64,000 nt of DNA, from contig NZ_JAEMQX010000005.1 of the NCBI RefSeq assembly GCF_016463645.1, positions 28,988-92,987 of the forward strand. The letters are read 5' to 3'. The notes under the pieces were generated by a model that made no database searches, was not told where the DNA came from, and saw only the letters and a list, made by a program, of their open reading frames with translations. The stretch comes from Sphingopyxis sp. (GTDB lineage Bacteria; Pseudomonadota; Alphaproteobacteria; Sphingomonadales; Sphingomonadaceae). The position numbers were made by a program, and so were the translations under genes. Below are positions 26,497 through 34,618 of this stretch, one piece after another (positions within the stretch are counted from its first letter, which is position 1; each line of letters opens with the position of its first letter).

Positions 26497-26681
26497 CAAT
26501 CATCTCCCAAATAACAGTGAAAAAAGCGCTTACAAGAACATCACCGAGTCGTGATGCAGTAAAATTTTGCCACTATTAAATTTGGAGTCAATTGACTCTA
26601 TATATATTATTCAATCTGAATTCGGTATTCATTATACCATTTCGGATATTAATATAAACAATATTTTACTCTATTTTACAT
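26497..26681 (-). promoter_or_regulatory. AT-rich promoter region of the small secreted-protein gene
   Basis: 185 bases of conspicuously low GC. It contains a perfect 14-base palindrome GAGTCAATTGACTC at 26585-26598. TATAAT (minus, 26636-26631) has a loose TTGTTT 19 bases upstream (26661-26656), a plausible but non-ideal promoter pair. The palindrome lies about 33 bases downstream of the TATAAT, in the leader, where a bound regulator could block transcription. Confidence 0.5.
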
Positions 26682-29600
26682 CTAGAATCTTTTTGAGACA
26701 CTGAAACCGATGATGCGGGGATCGAGCGTAAAGACGTTCGCGCTGAGGCCGGTATCGTCGGCGTTGGTAAACACGTCGGTGATCGGCGCATCGTCGAAGA
26801 GATTCTTCACATAGAACTGGAAGGCCAGGTCGTCGTCCGGACGCGACAGCGTCACCGCCACATTGGCATTGTCCCATGCCTTGAGCCGGTCGTAGGCGGT
26901 ATTGTATATCCGGGCGTAGCTCTTCGACTGGCGGTAATAGTCGCCGCGGAACGTCAGCTCCCAATCGCCGCCGTCGATGAAGAACGTATATTGGGCGCCG
27001 ACGTTGAAGGTCAGCCGCGGCGCATTGGGCAGCTCGTTCCCCGAAAGATCGGCCGCGAACCCGCGCCCGCCGTTCGGCGCTCCGCTGCCGCCCTGGTTGA
27101 TGTTCAGCCCAATGGTGTCCGGGTTATAGGGTGCAAGCGGATCGTAGGTGAAGCCGAACAGGCTGTTGTAGGGCGTGCCGCCCGTCGTCGCGGGATTGAA
27201 ATCCCCGATCCGATTGCTGCCCGGACACATCGCGGTCAGCCCCAGCTGATGCAGGCTGGTGCGCGCGCTGGCCAGGATGCGTTCGACCAGCACCCGCGGC
27301 GCGATGCAGTTGGAGGGCGCCTGCAGCCAGGGGCGCAGAACCACCCAGTCGGCGTTGCCCTGCGTACGGTTCATCACGTCGATGGACTGCTCGCCATTGT
27401 CCAGCCGGGTACGCAGATATCCCAGATTGGCATCGACGCGAAAGGCCCGCGACGGTCGCCAGGCGGCCTCGAGTTCCAGCCCCCAGCTCGTCGCATCGAA
27501 GTTTTCATTATAGGCGATGCGATCGACGATCTGCGAAATCTGATAATCTTTATAATCATAGTAGAATGCGGTCGCGTTGAGCGTGAACCGGCCGCCGTCG
27601 AAGCTGTTCTTCGTCCCGATTTCCAGAGCGTTGATATATTCGGGTTTGAACGTCGTATCGAGCGGCTGATCCTGGACGATCGCGGGATTGATGTCGACGC
27701 GAGGCGGATTGGTACCGCCGCCCTTGTAACCGCGCGATGCCGACGCATAGATCAGCGTATCGTCGGCAAAGCCGAGGTCGGGCTTCCAGTCGAGTACGAC
27801 GCGGCCTGTGAACTTGTTCCACTTCTGCCGGATATCGTCGAGGGCCGGATAGCCGCTGTTCACGCGGCCGCCGGTACTCTGGCCGGGAACGGCGCTCTCG
27901 GTGCCGCCCGCGAGCAGCAGCTGGCTGGGTATCTGCGTCGACACCTTCCTGTCGCTCGTATAGCGCGCGCCCGCAGTCAGCTTGAGATTGTCCGTGACAT
28001 TCCAGTACAGCTCGCCGAACAGAGCCTTCGACTTGATGCGCACGCCGTTCTGGCTGAGAAAATAATTGTGCCCCTGGTTGTCGAGGCTGTCGAGCCCGTT
28101 GGGGTCGGTGTAAACGCACTCCCGCCCCTCGAAGCCAAGCGGGCACGGGTTTGTCGTGAGCTCGCCGCCCGGACCGCGGATGCCCTTGTAGAAATAGTCC
28201 GCGATGGCCGTGAAGAAATTGTTGAAGACATAATAATCGTCTTGCGATTTGAAATCGAGATAGTTGGCGCCAAGATTGAAATTCAGCGCGCCGTCGAAAT
28301 CGGATTGCAGCCGAAGCTCCTGCGACCATTGACGGTTGCGCGACCGGCTGATGTCGATCGACAGGAGCCGGTCCGAACAGCCCACCTGCGGATCGCAATA
28401 AATGCCGTCGGGCGTCGGTCCGGGATAGCGGGCGGTATCGATCGGCCGGTTGAAGACATCGTTGAGCGGTTGCGAGGAATCGTTGAAAACCTGATTGGAT
28501 ACGAAGCGGTTGTAATCCTGCGACGAGTAGTAGCGGTCGCGCGCATAAGCGGTCTGCGACACCAACTTCAGCCCGTCCGAAGGCTCGAGTTCCATGTTGA
28601 GCTGAAACAGGTCGTTCTTCGCCCGGAACACAGGATCGTAGCTGGTCGCAATCTCCCGCAGATTGCGGGACTGCACGACGTTGCTGAACGGGTCGCCCGG
28701 CCTGATCATCGGAACCGCGACCGTCCGCGTGACGGGATCGATCCCGAGCGAAATGCCCCGCGCGGCGAGATAATAGGACAAGGCGTTGCCGTTGGGCGCG
28801 CCATAGGCCGCATCGTCATAGAGCGACCCGGGCAGGCAGCCCTGGCTCATGCGCCCCTGCGTCACCGGATCGGTAATCGTCACATTGCCGATCCGCGATG
28901 GGCCGGGGTCGCGCGTACAAAGGCTCTTGCCGGTCCGCGAACGGTCGTCATCCTCCTCGAAATGCTGCCAGATCAGATTGGCGCGAAAGCGATCGCCCGG
29001 TTCCCACGCCGCGACCGCGCGCGTCGACCATAGCTCGCGGCCGTTCACACGCTTGCCGGTGAAGCTGTTATAATCGAAACCGTCGCGGCTGGTCAGCGCG
29101 CCCGCGAAGCGGACGCCCAGCGTATCGGTGACCGGAAGGTTCAGCATGGCGTTCGCGCGCATCGACTTGAAGCTGCCGACCTCGACTTTCGCGAGCAGGC
29201 CGAAATCGGGCTCGGGAAGCATCGGTATCAGGTTGACCACGCCGCCGGTCGCGTTGCGCCCGTAAAGCGTGCCCTGCGGACCGCGCAAAACCTCGACCCG
29301 CTGCATGTCGAAAAATTCGGACTCGAACAGGCGATTGCGGACAAGCGGCGTATTGTTGAAGCTCACCGCCACGGCCGGATCGCTCGATGCCGACACCGCC
29401 TTGGTCCCGACCCCGCGGATCGAGAAATTATACATGCTGAAATTGCTCTTGGAGAAATTGACGTTTGGCACCGCGCGAAGCAGCTCGGACCCGCCCTCGA
29501 TCTTCCGGTCATCCAGCGCCGCCGCCGAAAGCGCGGTCATCGCGATCGGCACGTCGATGATCTTCTCCTCGCGCTTCTGCGCCGTCACGATGATTTCGCT

Positions 29601-29996
29601 GTCGCCACCCGCCTGATCGGACGCCCCGACCGCGGCCGCCATCGGGACCGCGCCCGCCGTCTCGGCGGAGGCCTGCGCGACCTTCCGCGCAGGGCTGACG
29701 ATGAAGATCTTTCCGTTGCGGCGAAAGGTCAGCCCCGTCCCGCGCAGCAATTCGCGCAGCGCGCCCTCGGCGCCGGAGCGATGCCGCAAGGCCTCGCTAC
29801 GCTTTCCCCGCACCATCTTGCCGTCGAAAATGACCTGAACGCCCGACACCCGGGCGAAAGTCCGCAGCGCACTGCCAAGATCCTGGGCCGGAATATCGAA
29901 CTGGTGTATCTGACGCGCCTCGGCATGGGCCGGCGCCGAAACGGCGACCAGCGCGCCCAACGCAAGACTTGAAAGCAAATAGTAACGCGCGGACAT
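26682..29996 (-). CDS. TonB-dependent signalling receptor with STN domain
   Basis: A 1104-residue outer-membrane receptor: signal peptide 1-25, STN at about 33-102 (FDIPAQDLGSALRTFARVSGVQVIF), TonB box EIIVTAQ at 134-140, plug about 150-265 (VEVLRGPQGTLYGRNATGGVVNLI), and a barrel ending GFSVSKRF. The ATG at 29996 has GGGAGGG upstream; the extension to 30347 overlaps fecR and is discarded. Two Cys pairs in barrel loops (for example CDPQVGC) suggest extracellular disulfides. It follows fecR by 83 bases and belongs with the sigma/FecR pair at 30080-31647. The substrate is not evident; this sequence type is abundant in sphingomonads. Confidence 0.92.
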   Translation of the reverse strand: MSARYYLLSSLALGALVAVSAPAHAEARQIHQFDIPAQDLGSALRTFARVSGVQVIFDGKMVRGKRSEALRHRSGAEGALRELLRGTGLTFRRNGKIFIVSPARKVAQASAETAGAVPMAAAVGASDQAGGDSEIIVTAQKREEKIIDVPIAMTALSAAALDDRKIEGGSELLRAVPNVNFSKSNFSMYNFSIRGVGTKAVSASSDPAVAVSFNNTPLVRNRLFESEFFDMQRVEVLRGPQGTLYGRNATGGVVNLIPMLPEPDFGLLAKVEVGSFKSMRANAMLNLPVTDTLGVRFAGALTSRDGFDYNSFTGKRVNGRELWSTRAVAAWEPGDRFRANLIWQHFEEDDDRSRTGKSLCTRDPGPSRIGNVTITDPVTQGRMSQGCLPGSLYDDAAYGAPNGNALSYYLAARGISLGIDPVTRTVAVPMIRPGDPFSNVVQSRNLREIATSYDPVFRAKNDLFQLNMELEPSDGLKLVSQTAYARDRYYSSQDYNRFVSNQVFNDSSQPLNDVFNRPIDTARYPGPTPDGIYCDPQVGCSDRLLSIDISRSRNRQWSQELRLQSDFDGALNFNLGANYLDFKSQDDYYVFNNFFTAIADYFYKGIRGPGGELTTNPCPLGFEGRECVYTDPNGLDSLDNQGHNYFLSQNGVRIKSKALFGELYWNVTDNLKLTAGARYTSDRKVSTQIPSQLLLAGGTESAVPGQSTGGRVNSGYPALDDIRQKWNKFTGRVVLDWKPDLGFADDTLIYASASRGYKGGGTNPPRVDINPAIVQDQPLDTTFKPEYINALEIGTKNSFDGGRFTLNATAFYYDYKDYQISQIVDRIAYNENFDATSWGLELEAAWRPSRAFRVDANLGYLRTRLDNGEQSIDVMNRTQGNADWVVLRPWLQAPSNCIAPRVLVERILASARTSLHQLGLTAMCPGSNRIGDFNPATTGGTPYNSLFGFTYDPLAPYNPDTIGLNINQGGSGAPNGGRGFAADLSGNELPNAPRLTFNVGAQYTFFIDGGDWELTFRGDYYRQSKSYARIYNTAYDRLKAWDNANVAVTLSRPDDDLAFQFYVKNLFDDAPITDVFTNADDTGLSANVFTLDPRIIGFSVSKRF

Positions 29997-30079
29997 AATC
30001 CCTCCCCATTGTGCGAGGGATTGTTTTTTGGCCCCTCCGCCATTAAAACGGATGGACCGTCCTTTTGCGCCCCCGTTTC

Positions 30080-31141
30080 TTATCTTGGATCGATTTTTTC
30101 TTCGCTTGCCCCCGAAACTGCGGTCCCGATCACGATCCGGCCATTTTCCTCGCGGGCGACGAGCGGATAGAGCGAGGTCACTCCCCTGATGAAACTCTCG
30201 GTGTCGCCAGCGTTGAAAACGCCGCTCACGAGATGGCGGCCGGCAGCCGCATCGCCGATGGCGATCGGCGATGCGGCGTAGCGGTTGATCCGTTCGACGG
30301 CGTTGGCAAGGGGCATGTCGTCGAAATCGACCTGCCCGCTTTCCCATCCCGGCGAACGGCCTTCCGCCACAGGAACTATCTCCGCCGCTCCCGACGAAAG
30401 ACTGGCCACCAGTTCCTGTCCTGGCGCAAGCTGGGGGGTGGGCTGCACGGTCGATTTGCCCGCCCTGACCTTGCCCGTCGCGGCCGCACGCGGAACGACC
30501 GCAACCTGGCCTTCGAACAGCAGGACGCGCAATTGGTCGCGCAGCAGTTCGACGCTGAAACTCGTGCCTACCGCCACCACCGCCTGCGAACCCGCGGTCA
30601 CCGTGAACGGCCGCAGCGGATCCTTGGCCACGTCGAATTTCGCCCGGCCGCGATCGAGCGTAATTCCGCGCCGCTCGTCGGTGAAGGACACCGATATCCG
30701 GCTGTCGGCGTCGAGCGAAACGCTCGATCCGTCATCGAGCCGGACCACACGCCGCTCGCCTATTTCAGTGAAATATACGTCCGCGCCATGGCTCCAGTAC
30801 CAGCCCGCCGCCGATGCCATCAGCGCGACAACCGCCATCGCCGCAAAGGCGCGGCGACGTGTCAGCCCGGGGGCCTCGGTATCGGCGCGCGCCTGTTCCA
30901 TCGCGGTCAGCGCCCTCGCGCGAAGCGACAGGAAACCTGGCATTTCGGCAATGGCATCGGTTCCCTGCCACACCGCGACCATCTGTTCGAAATGCCGGGC
31001 ATGACGCCGGTCCGCGGCGAGCCACTCGTCAAAATCGCCCTGCTCACGCGCGGTGAGCGGCCGGTCGGCGATCAGCAGGCACCATGCCGCCGCCTGCTCT
31101 TCGCGTTCGCCAGGGTCATTGTCGTTCTGCGGCGTCATCAT
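30080..31141 (-). CDS. FecR-family regulator
   Basis: A 353-residue regulator with the N-terminal sigma-binding region (FDEWLAADRRHARHFEQMVAVW), a TM span at about 98-115 (AFAAMAVVALMASAAGWYW), a periplasmic FecR domain (GERRVVRLDDGSSVSLDADSRISVSF) and a C-terminal STN-like part (FDDMPLANAVERINRYAASPIAI). Its ATG overlaps the sigma stop by four bases (ATGA). It controls the sigma factor at 31138-31647 in response to the TBDR at 26682-29996. Confidence 0.9.
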   Translation of the reverse strand: MMTPQNDNDPGEREEQAAAWCLLIADRPLTAREQGDFDEWLAADRRHARHFEQMVAVWQGTDAIAEMPGFLSLRARALTAMEQARADTEAPGLTRRRAFAAMAVVALMASAAGWYWSHGADVYFTEIGERRVVRLDDGSSVSLDADSRISVSFTDERRGITLDRGRAKFDVAKDPLRPFTVTAGSQAVVAVGTSFSVELLRDQLRVLLFEGQVAVVPRAAATGKVRAGKSTVQPTPQLAPGQELVASLSSGAAEIVPVAEGRSPGWESGQVDFDDMPLANAVERINRYAASPIAIGDAAAGRHLVSGVFNAGDTESFIRGVTSLYPLVAREENGRIVIGTAVSGASEEKIDPR

Positions 31142-31647
31142 GTCCGCTGCTCCATCCGGCGAGCGAGAAAGACGAGCGCACGCAGGATATGCTTGTCGAT
31201 GGTGCGGATGTGGAATCCGAAATTGTCGGCGATCGTCTGCTTCGGAATATTCTCCACCCGGTACAGGATGAAGATTTGCTGCGTCGGTTCGGGAAGCGCC
31301 TGGATCGCGGCCCACAGGACCGCGATCGATTCGCGCGCAGACACGATCCGGAACGGGTCCAGACTGTCGATGCCCGCGCCGGCATCCTGCTTCACCATAC
31401 CCGCGAAATTGCGGCGCGTGCCGTCGCGGCGCGCCCTGTCCGTCACCAGATTGGCGGCAATCCGGAAGATATAGGCGGCACTCAGCTCTTCGCTGTCCCT
31501 GTGCGAATTCGCCAGCCGCAAGAAAACCTCCTGAGTCATGTCTTCGGCTTCGGCCAGACTTCCTACGCGCCGCGAAAAGAAGGCGATCAGCGGCGGCCGG
31601 AATTTCCGGGTCAACCGCTCCAGCTCGGGCACAGGTTCCGCCGTCAC
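31138..31647 (-). CDS. ECF sigma factor, FecI-like
   Basis: A 169-residue sigma factor: region 2 at about 10-75 (SLAEAEDMTQEVFLRLAN, AAYIFRIAANLVTDRARR) and region 4 at about 110-165 (PEPTQQIFILYRVENIPKQTIADNFGFHIRTIDKHI). GTG start at 31647 with GAGGGGG close upstream. The stop overlaps the fecR start. First gene of the sigma/fecR/TBDR operon. Confidence 0.9.
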   Translation of the reverse strand: MTAEPVPELERLTRKFRPPLIAFFSRRVGSLAEAEDMTQEVFLRLANSHRDSEELSAAYIFRIAANLVTDRARRDGTRRNFAGMVKQDAGAGIDSLDPFRIVSARESIAVLWAAIQALPEPTQQIFILYRVENIPKQTIADNFGFHIRTIDKHILRALVFLARRMEQRT

Positions 31648-31769
31648 AGCCCCCTCTCATCCGCCGTCTCGACACTAAAACGTTTATCGGCGAAAAATGC
31701 GCCCTTCTTTTTTCCCGATCATGTCCGGTCCGGCTTTGAAATATGGTCGGCGAACGGCATCCCTTGCCC

Positions 31770-31787
31770 GCACATTCCGGCATGTGC
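31770..31787. other. Inverted repeat downstream of the Gfo/Idh/MocA gene
   Basis: GCACAT and ATGTGC flank a 6-base loop in the 193-base gap between the oxidoreductase stop (31841) and the sigma start (31647). There is no T run, so it is a weak terminator at best; it could also be a site in the sigma promoter region. Nothing else is recognised in this gap. Confidence 0.3.
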
Positions 31788-31840
31788 AGGTTGGTACGAT
31801 ATCGATCTCTTCCCGGCCCTGCCGAAGAACCCGCTGACGC

Positions 31841-33016
31841 TCAGACCGTCGGGATATCGGGGAGCGGCGTCCATTTCGTTCCGCCCGAACTGTTTTCCAC
31901 CGCCGCTTCGACGAAGGCCATCGTTCGCAAGCCGTCTGCGATTCCGGGAAACCAGTCGGCCGCACCGGGCGGCGGCGGCGTCGCAGCGCCCGCGCGCAGG
32001 GCCCGGCCGAAGCTGCGGTACAGGTTGGCGAACGCCTCGATATAGCCTTCGGGATGCCCCGCCGGGGTGCGCAGCCGCGCCAGCGCCGTGGCGTCGAGCC
32101 CCGGCCCGCCCGCGCGGACCAGTTCGCTCGGCCGGTCGAGCCAGCGCAAGGTCAGGCTGTTCGGCTCCATCTGCGACCATTCGAGACCGCCCTCCTCGCC
32201 GTGGATTCTGAGGCGCAGGCCGTTTTCATCGCCCGCGGCGACCTGGCTGGCTTTCAGCATGCCGCGCGCGCCGCCCCTGAACCTCAGGAGCACCGACACA
32301 TCGTCGTCGAGACGGCGGCCCGGAACATGCGTGGTCAGATCGGCGCTGAGAGATTCGACCGCGAGTCCCGAGACATGCTCGGCGAGCTGGAACGCATGCG
32401 TCCCGATGTCGCCGAGGCAACCGCCGAGCCCGGCGCGCGCGGGATCGGTGCGCCATTCGGCCTGTTTGTTGCCATCGCGATCGATCGGCCGGCTGAGCCA
32501 GCCCTGCGAATATTCGACCTGCACCAGCCGGATATCGCCGAAATCGCCGCGCGCGACGCGCACGCGCGCCTCCTCGATCAGCGGATAGCCGCTGTAGGTG
32601 AAGGCGAGGCCATAGAGCTTGCCGCTGCGCGCGACCGCCGCATCGATCGCGCGCGCCTCGGCGAGATCCAGCGCCATCGGCTTTTCGGACAGGACGTGAA
32701 AGCCCGCATCGAGCGCGGCGATCGCCATCGGCGCGTGCAGATGATTCGGGGTGACGATCGCGAGCGCCTCCATCCGCTCATCCACGGGAAGCCCTGCTTC
32801 GGCGGCAAGCAACCTATCGAAGGTCGCATGGGCGCGACCCGCATCGAGTCCCAGCGCTTCGGCGCTGCGCCGGTTGCGGTCAGCGTCGGTGCTGAAGGCA
32901 CCGCATACCAATTCATATTCGCTATCGAGCGCGGCGGCCATACGGTGCACCGCACCGATGAAAGCGCCTTCGCCGCCGCCGACCATGCCATAGCGAATTT
33001 TCGACCGACCGTTCAT
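31841..33016 (-). CDS. Gfo/Idh/MocA-family NAD(P)-dependent oxidoreductase
   Basis: A 391-residue sugar or inositol-type dehydrogenase. The Rossmann start GMVGGGEGAFIGAVHR is at about 9-24, the typical EKPMAL motif is at about 120, and the C-terminal half contains the DIGTHAFQLAEHV catalytic-type segment. ATG 33016 has AGAGGG about eight bases upstream; an in-frame ATG at 33067 would lie in the promoter. It is divergent from the cytochrome c/GMC cluster with only 95 bases between, so it is probably co-regulated and acts on a keto-sugar or cyclitol intermediate of the same pathway. Confidence 0.9.
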   Translation of the reverse strand: MNGRSKIRYGMVGGGEGAFIGAVHRMAAALDSEYELVCGAFSTDADRNRRSAEALGLDAGRAHATFDRLLAAEAGLPVDERMEALAIVTPNHLHAPMAIAALDAGFHVLSEKPMALDLAEARAIDAAVARSGKLYGLAFTYSGYPLIEEARVRVARGDFGDIRLVQVEYSQGWLSRPIDRDGNKQAEWRTDPARAGLGGCLGDIGTHAFQLAEHVSGLAVESLSADLTTHVPGRRLDDDVSVLLRFRGGARGMLKASQVAAGDENGLRLRIHGEEGGLEWSQMEPNSLTLRWLDRPSELVRAGGPGLDATALARLRTPAGHPEGYIEAFANLYRSFGRALRAGAATPPPPGAADWFPGIADGLRTMAFVEAAVENSSGGTKWTPLPDIPTV

Positions 33017-33038
33017 CGCATTCCCTCTGCCAGAATTC

Positions 33039-33067
33039 ATAAAATTGTTTGCATTATTCGCTTTCAA
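33039..33067 (-). promoter_or_regulatory. Candidate promoter of the Gfo/Idh/MocA gene
   Basis: On the minus strand TTGAAA (33067-33062) and TTTTAT (33044-33039) are separated by exactly 17 bases. The -10 is 22 bases upstream of ATG 33016. The -35 overlaps the AACCGGTT dyad. Confidence 0.5.
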
Positions 33068-33076
33068 CCGGTTACA
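33062..33076. promoter_or_regulatory. LacI-type operator candidate (AACCGGTT core) in a divergent promoter
   Basis: TTTCAACCGGTTACA has a perfect 8-base dyad AACCGGTT (33066-33073), the centre form typical of LacI-family sites. It overlaps the -35 of the leftward promoter and lies 38 bases upstream of the cytochrome c ATG, so one repressor could close both directions. Its core differs from the TGCAA dyads at the maltose-type locus. Confidence 0.45.
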
Positions 33077-33111
33077 TCATCGCACCGGCTGTTGCCAGAC
33101 GGGAGAGGATA

Positions 33112-33501
33112 ATGAAATTTCTGTTCGCCCTGCCGCCGGCGGGTGCAATATTGATGGCCGCGATGATCACGCCATCGCCCATAGCACACGCCGGACCGGC
33201 CCAAGGGCCGGGCGCGCAGGCCTTTGCCGCGTGCAAGGCCTGTCACACGGTGGAAGCGGGCGGCAAAAGCGTGATGGGGCCAAATCTGCACGGGCTGATG
33301 GGCCGGCAGGCAGGCTCGGTCGCCGGGTTCAATTACAGCCCTGCGCTCAAGGCCTCGAAAATCCGCTGGGATGAAAAGTCGCTCGACGAATATCTCGCCG
33401 CGCCGACCAGGAAAGTGCCCGGGACGCGCATGGTCGTCAAAGTGGCCGATCCGGCGCGGCGCGCGGCGCTGATCGCCTGGCTCAAGGCCGAAACCCAGTG
33501 A
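33112..33501 (+). CDS. Exported class I cytochrome c, electron acceptor of the sugar dehydrogenase
   Basis: A 129-residue c-type cytochrome: signal peptide about 1-28, heme site CKACH at 41-45, axial Met in PGTRM at about 107. GGGAGAGG precedes ATG 33112. It is the first gene of a cluster encoding a GMC flavoprotein and its Tat subunit. By analogy with Caulobacter LacABC and other glycoside 3-dehydrogenases, it should pass electrons from the periplasmic dehydrogenase to the respiratory chain. Confidence 0.9.
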   Translation: MKFLFALPPAGAILMAAMITPSPIAHAGPAQGPGAQAFAACKACHTVEAGGKSVMGPNLHGLMGRQAGSVAGFNYSPALKASKIRWDEKSLDEYLAAPTRKVPGTRMVVKVADPARRAALIAWLKAETQ

Positions 33502-33529
33502 CAGTCAAAGTGACGCGAAAGGCCATCGC

Positions 33530-34573
33530 ATGAAGGGTCCGGCTGTTTTTCTCGCGCAGTTCATGGGCGACGCGGCGCCCTTCGACACTTTGCCCTCGGC
33601 GGCGCGGTGGATGGCGGAGGCGGGCTATGTCGGCATCCAGATTCCGACCTGGGACAGCCGCTGCATCGACCTGGCCAAGGCCGCCGAGAGTCAGGACTAT
33701 TGCGACGAGCTCGCCGGGACCTGCCGCGAGGCGGGGGTCGAGATCACCGAGCTGTCGACGCATCTGCAGGGGCAACTGGTCGCGGTGCATCCCGCCTATG
33801 ACGCCCAGTTCGACGCCTTCGCCCCCGACGCGCTGAAGGGCAAGCCGGCCGAGCGGCAGGCATGGGCGGTCGAGCAGCTCCACCTCGCCGCCAAGGCGAG
33901 CCGGCGGCTCGGCCTCGATGCCCATGCGACCTTTTCGGGCGCGCTCGCCTGGCCCTATCTCTATCCGTGGCCGCAGCGTCCCGCGGGACTGGTCGAGGAG
34001 GCGTTCGCCGAACTCGCGAAACGCTGGCGGCCGATCCTCGACATCTTCGAGGAACAGGGCGTCGACCTCGCCTACGAGATTCACCCGGGCGAGGATCTGC
34101 ACGACGGCGTGACCTTCGAACGCTTCCTCGCGGGGGTCGGCGATCACCCGCGCGCCAACATCCTTTACGACCCCAGCCATTATGTGCTGCAGGCGCTCGA
34201 CTATCTGGCCTTCATCGACATTTATCACGAGCGGATCCGCATGTTCCATGTCAAGGATGCGGAACTCAATCCGACCGGGCGATCGGGGGTCTATGGCGGC
34301 TTTCAGGACTGGGTCGACCGCCCCGGCCGCTTCCGCTCGCTGGGCGACGGCCAGGTCGATTTCGGCGGGATTTTCTCGAAGCTGACGCAATATGGCTATG
34401 CCGGCTGGGCGGTGCTCGAATGGGAATGCTGCCTGAAGCATCCCGAAGACGGCGCGCGCGAAGGCGCGCCCTTCATCGCCGCGCACATGATCCGCAAGGC
34501 CGACAAGGCATTCGACGATTTCGCGGGCGGCAGCGATCCCGCGCTCAACCGCGCGATGCTAGGGCTGACCTGA
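33530..34573 (+). CDS. Sugar phosphate isomerase/epimerase-like TIM-barrel protein
   Basis: A 347-residue xylose-isomerase-like barrel. Metal-ligand strands are visible: YEIHPGED, LYDPSHYV, RMFHVKDAE and the late LEWEC. No signal peptide, so cytoplasmic. It begins 28 bases after the cytochrome c gene. Members of this family epimerise or isomerise keto-sugars and inosose; here a 3-keto-hexose intermediate is a reasonable but unproved substrate. Confidence 0.88.
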   Translation: MKGPAVFLAQFMGDAAPFDTLPSAARWMAEAGYVGIQIPTWDSRCIDLAKAAESQDYCDELAGTCREAGVEITELSTHLQGQLVAVHPAYDAQFDAFAPDALKGKPAERQAWAVEQLHLAAKASRRLGLDAHATFSGALAWPYLYPWPQRPAGLVEEAFAELAKRWRPILDIFEEQGVDLAYEIHPGEDLHDGVTFERFLAGVGDHPRANILYDPSHYVLQALDYLAFIDIYHERIRMFHVKDAELNPTGRSGVYGGFQDWVDRPGRFRSLGDGQVDFGGIFSKLTQYGYAGWAVLEWECCLKHPEDGAREGAPFIAAHMIRKADKAFDDFAGGSDPALNRAMLGLT

Positions 34574-34618
34574 CGACAGGGCACACCGGATAAAGATAAA
34601 GTTCGAGGGGACGCAGGG

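Noticed and set aside
26991..29033. 680-codon plus-strand frame
   Set aside because: Antisense to an unmistakable TBDR; no domain, shadow composition.
31648..31840. Possible terminator at the GCACAT/ATGTGC repeat
   Set aside because: The stem is only six bases and has no T run; listed only as a weak inverted repeat.
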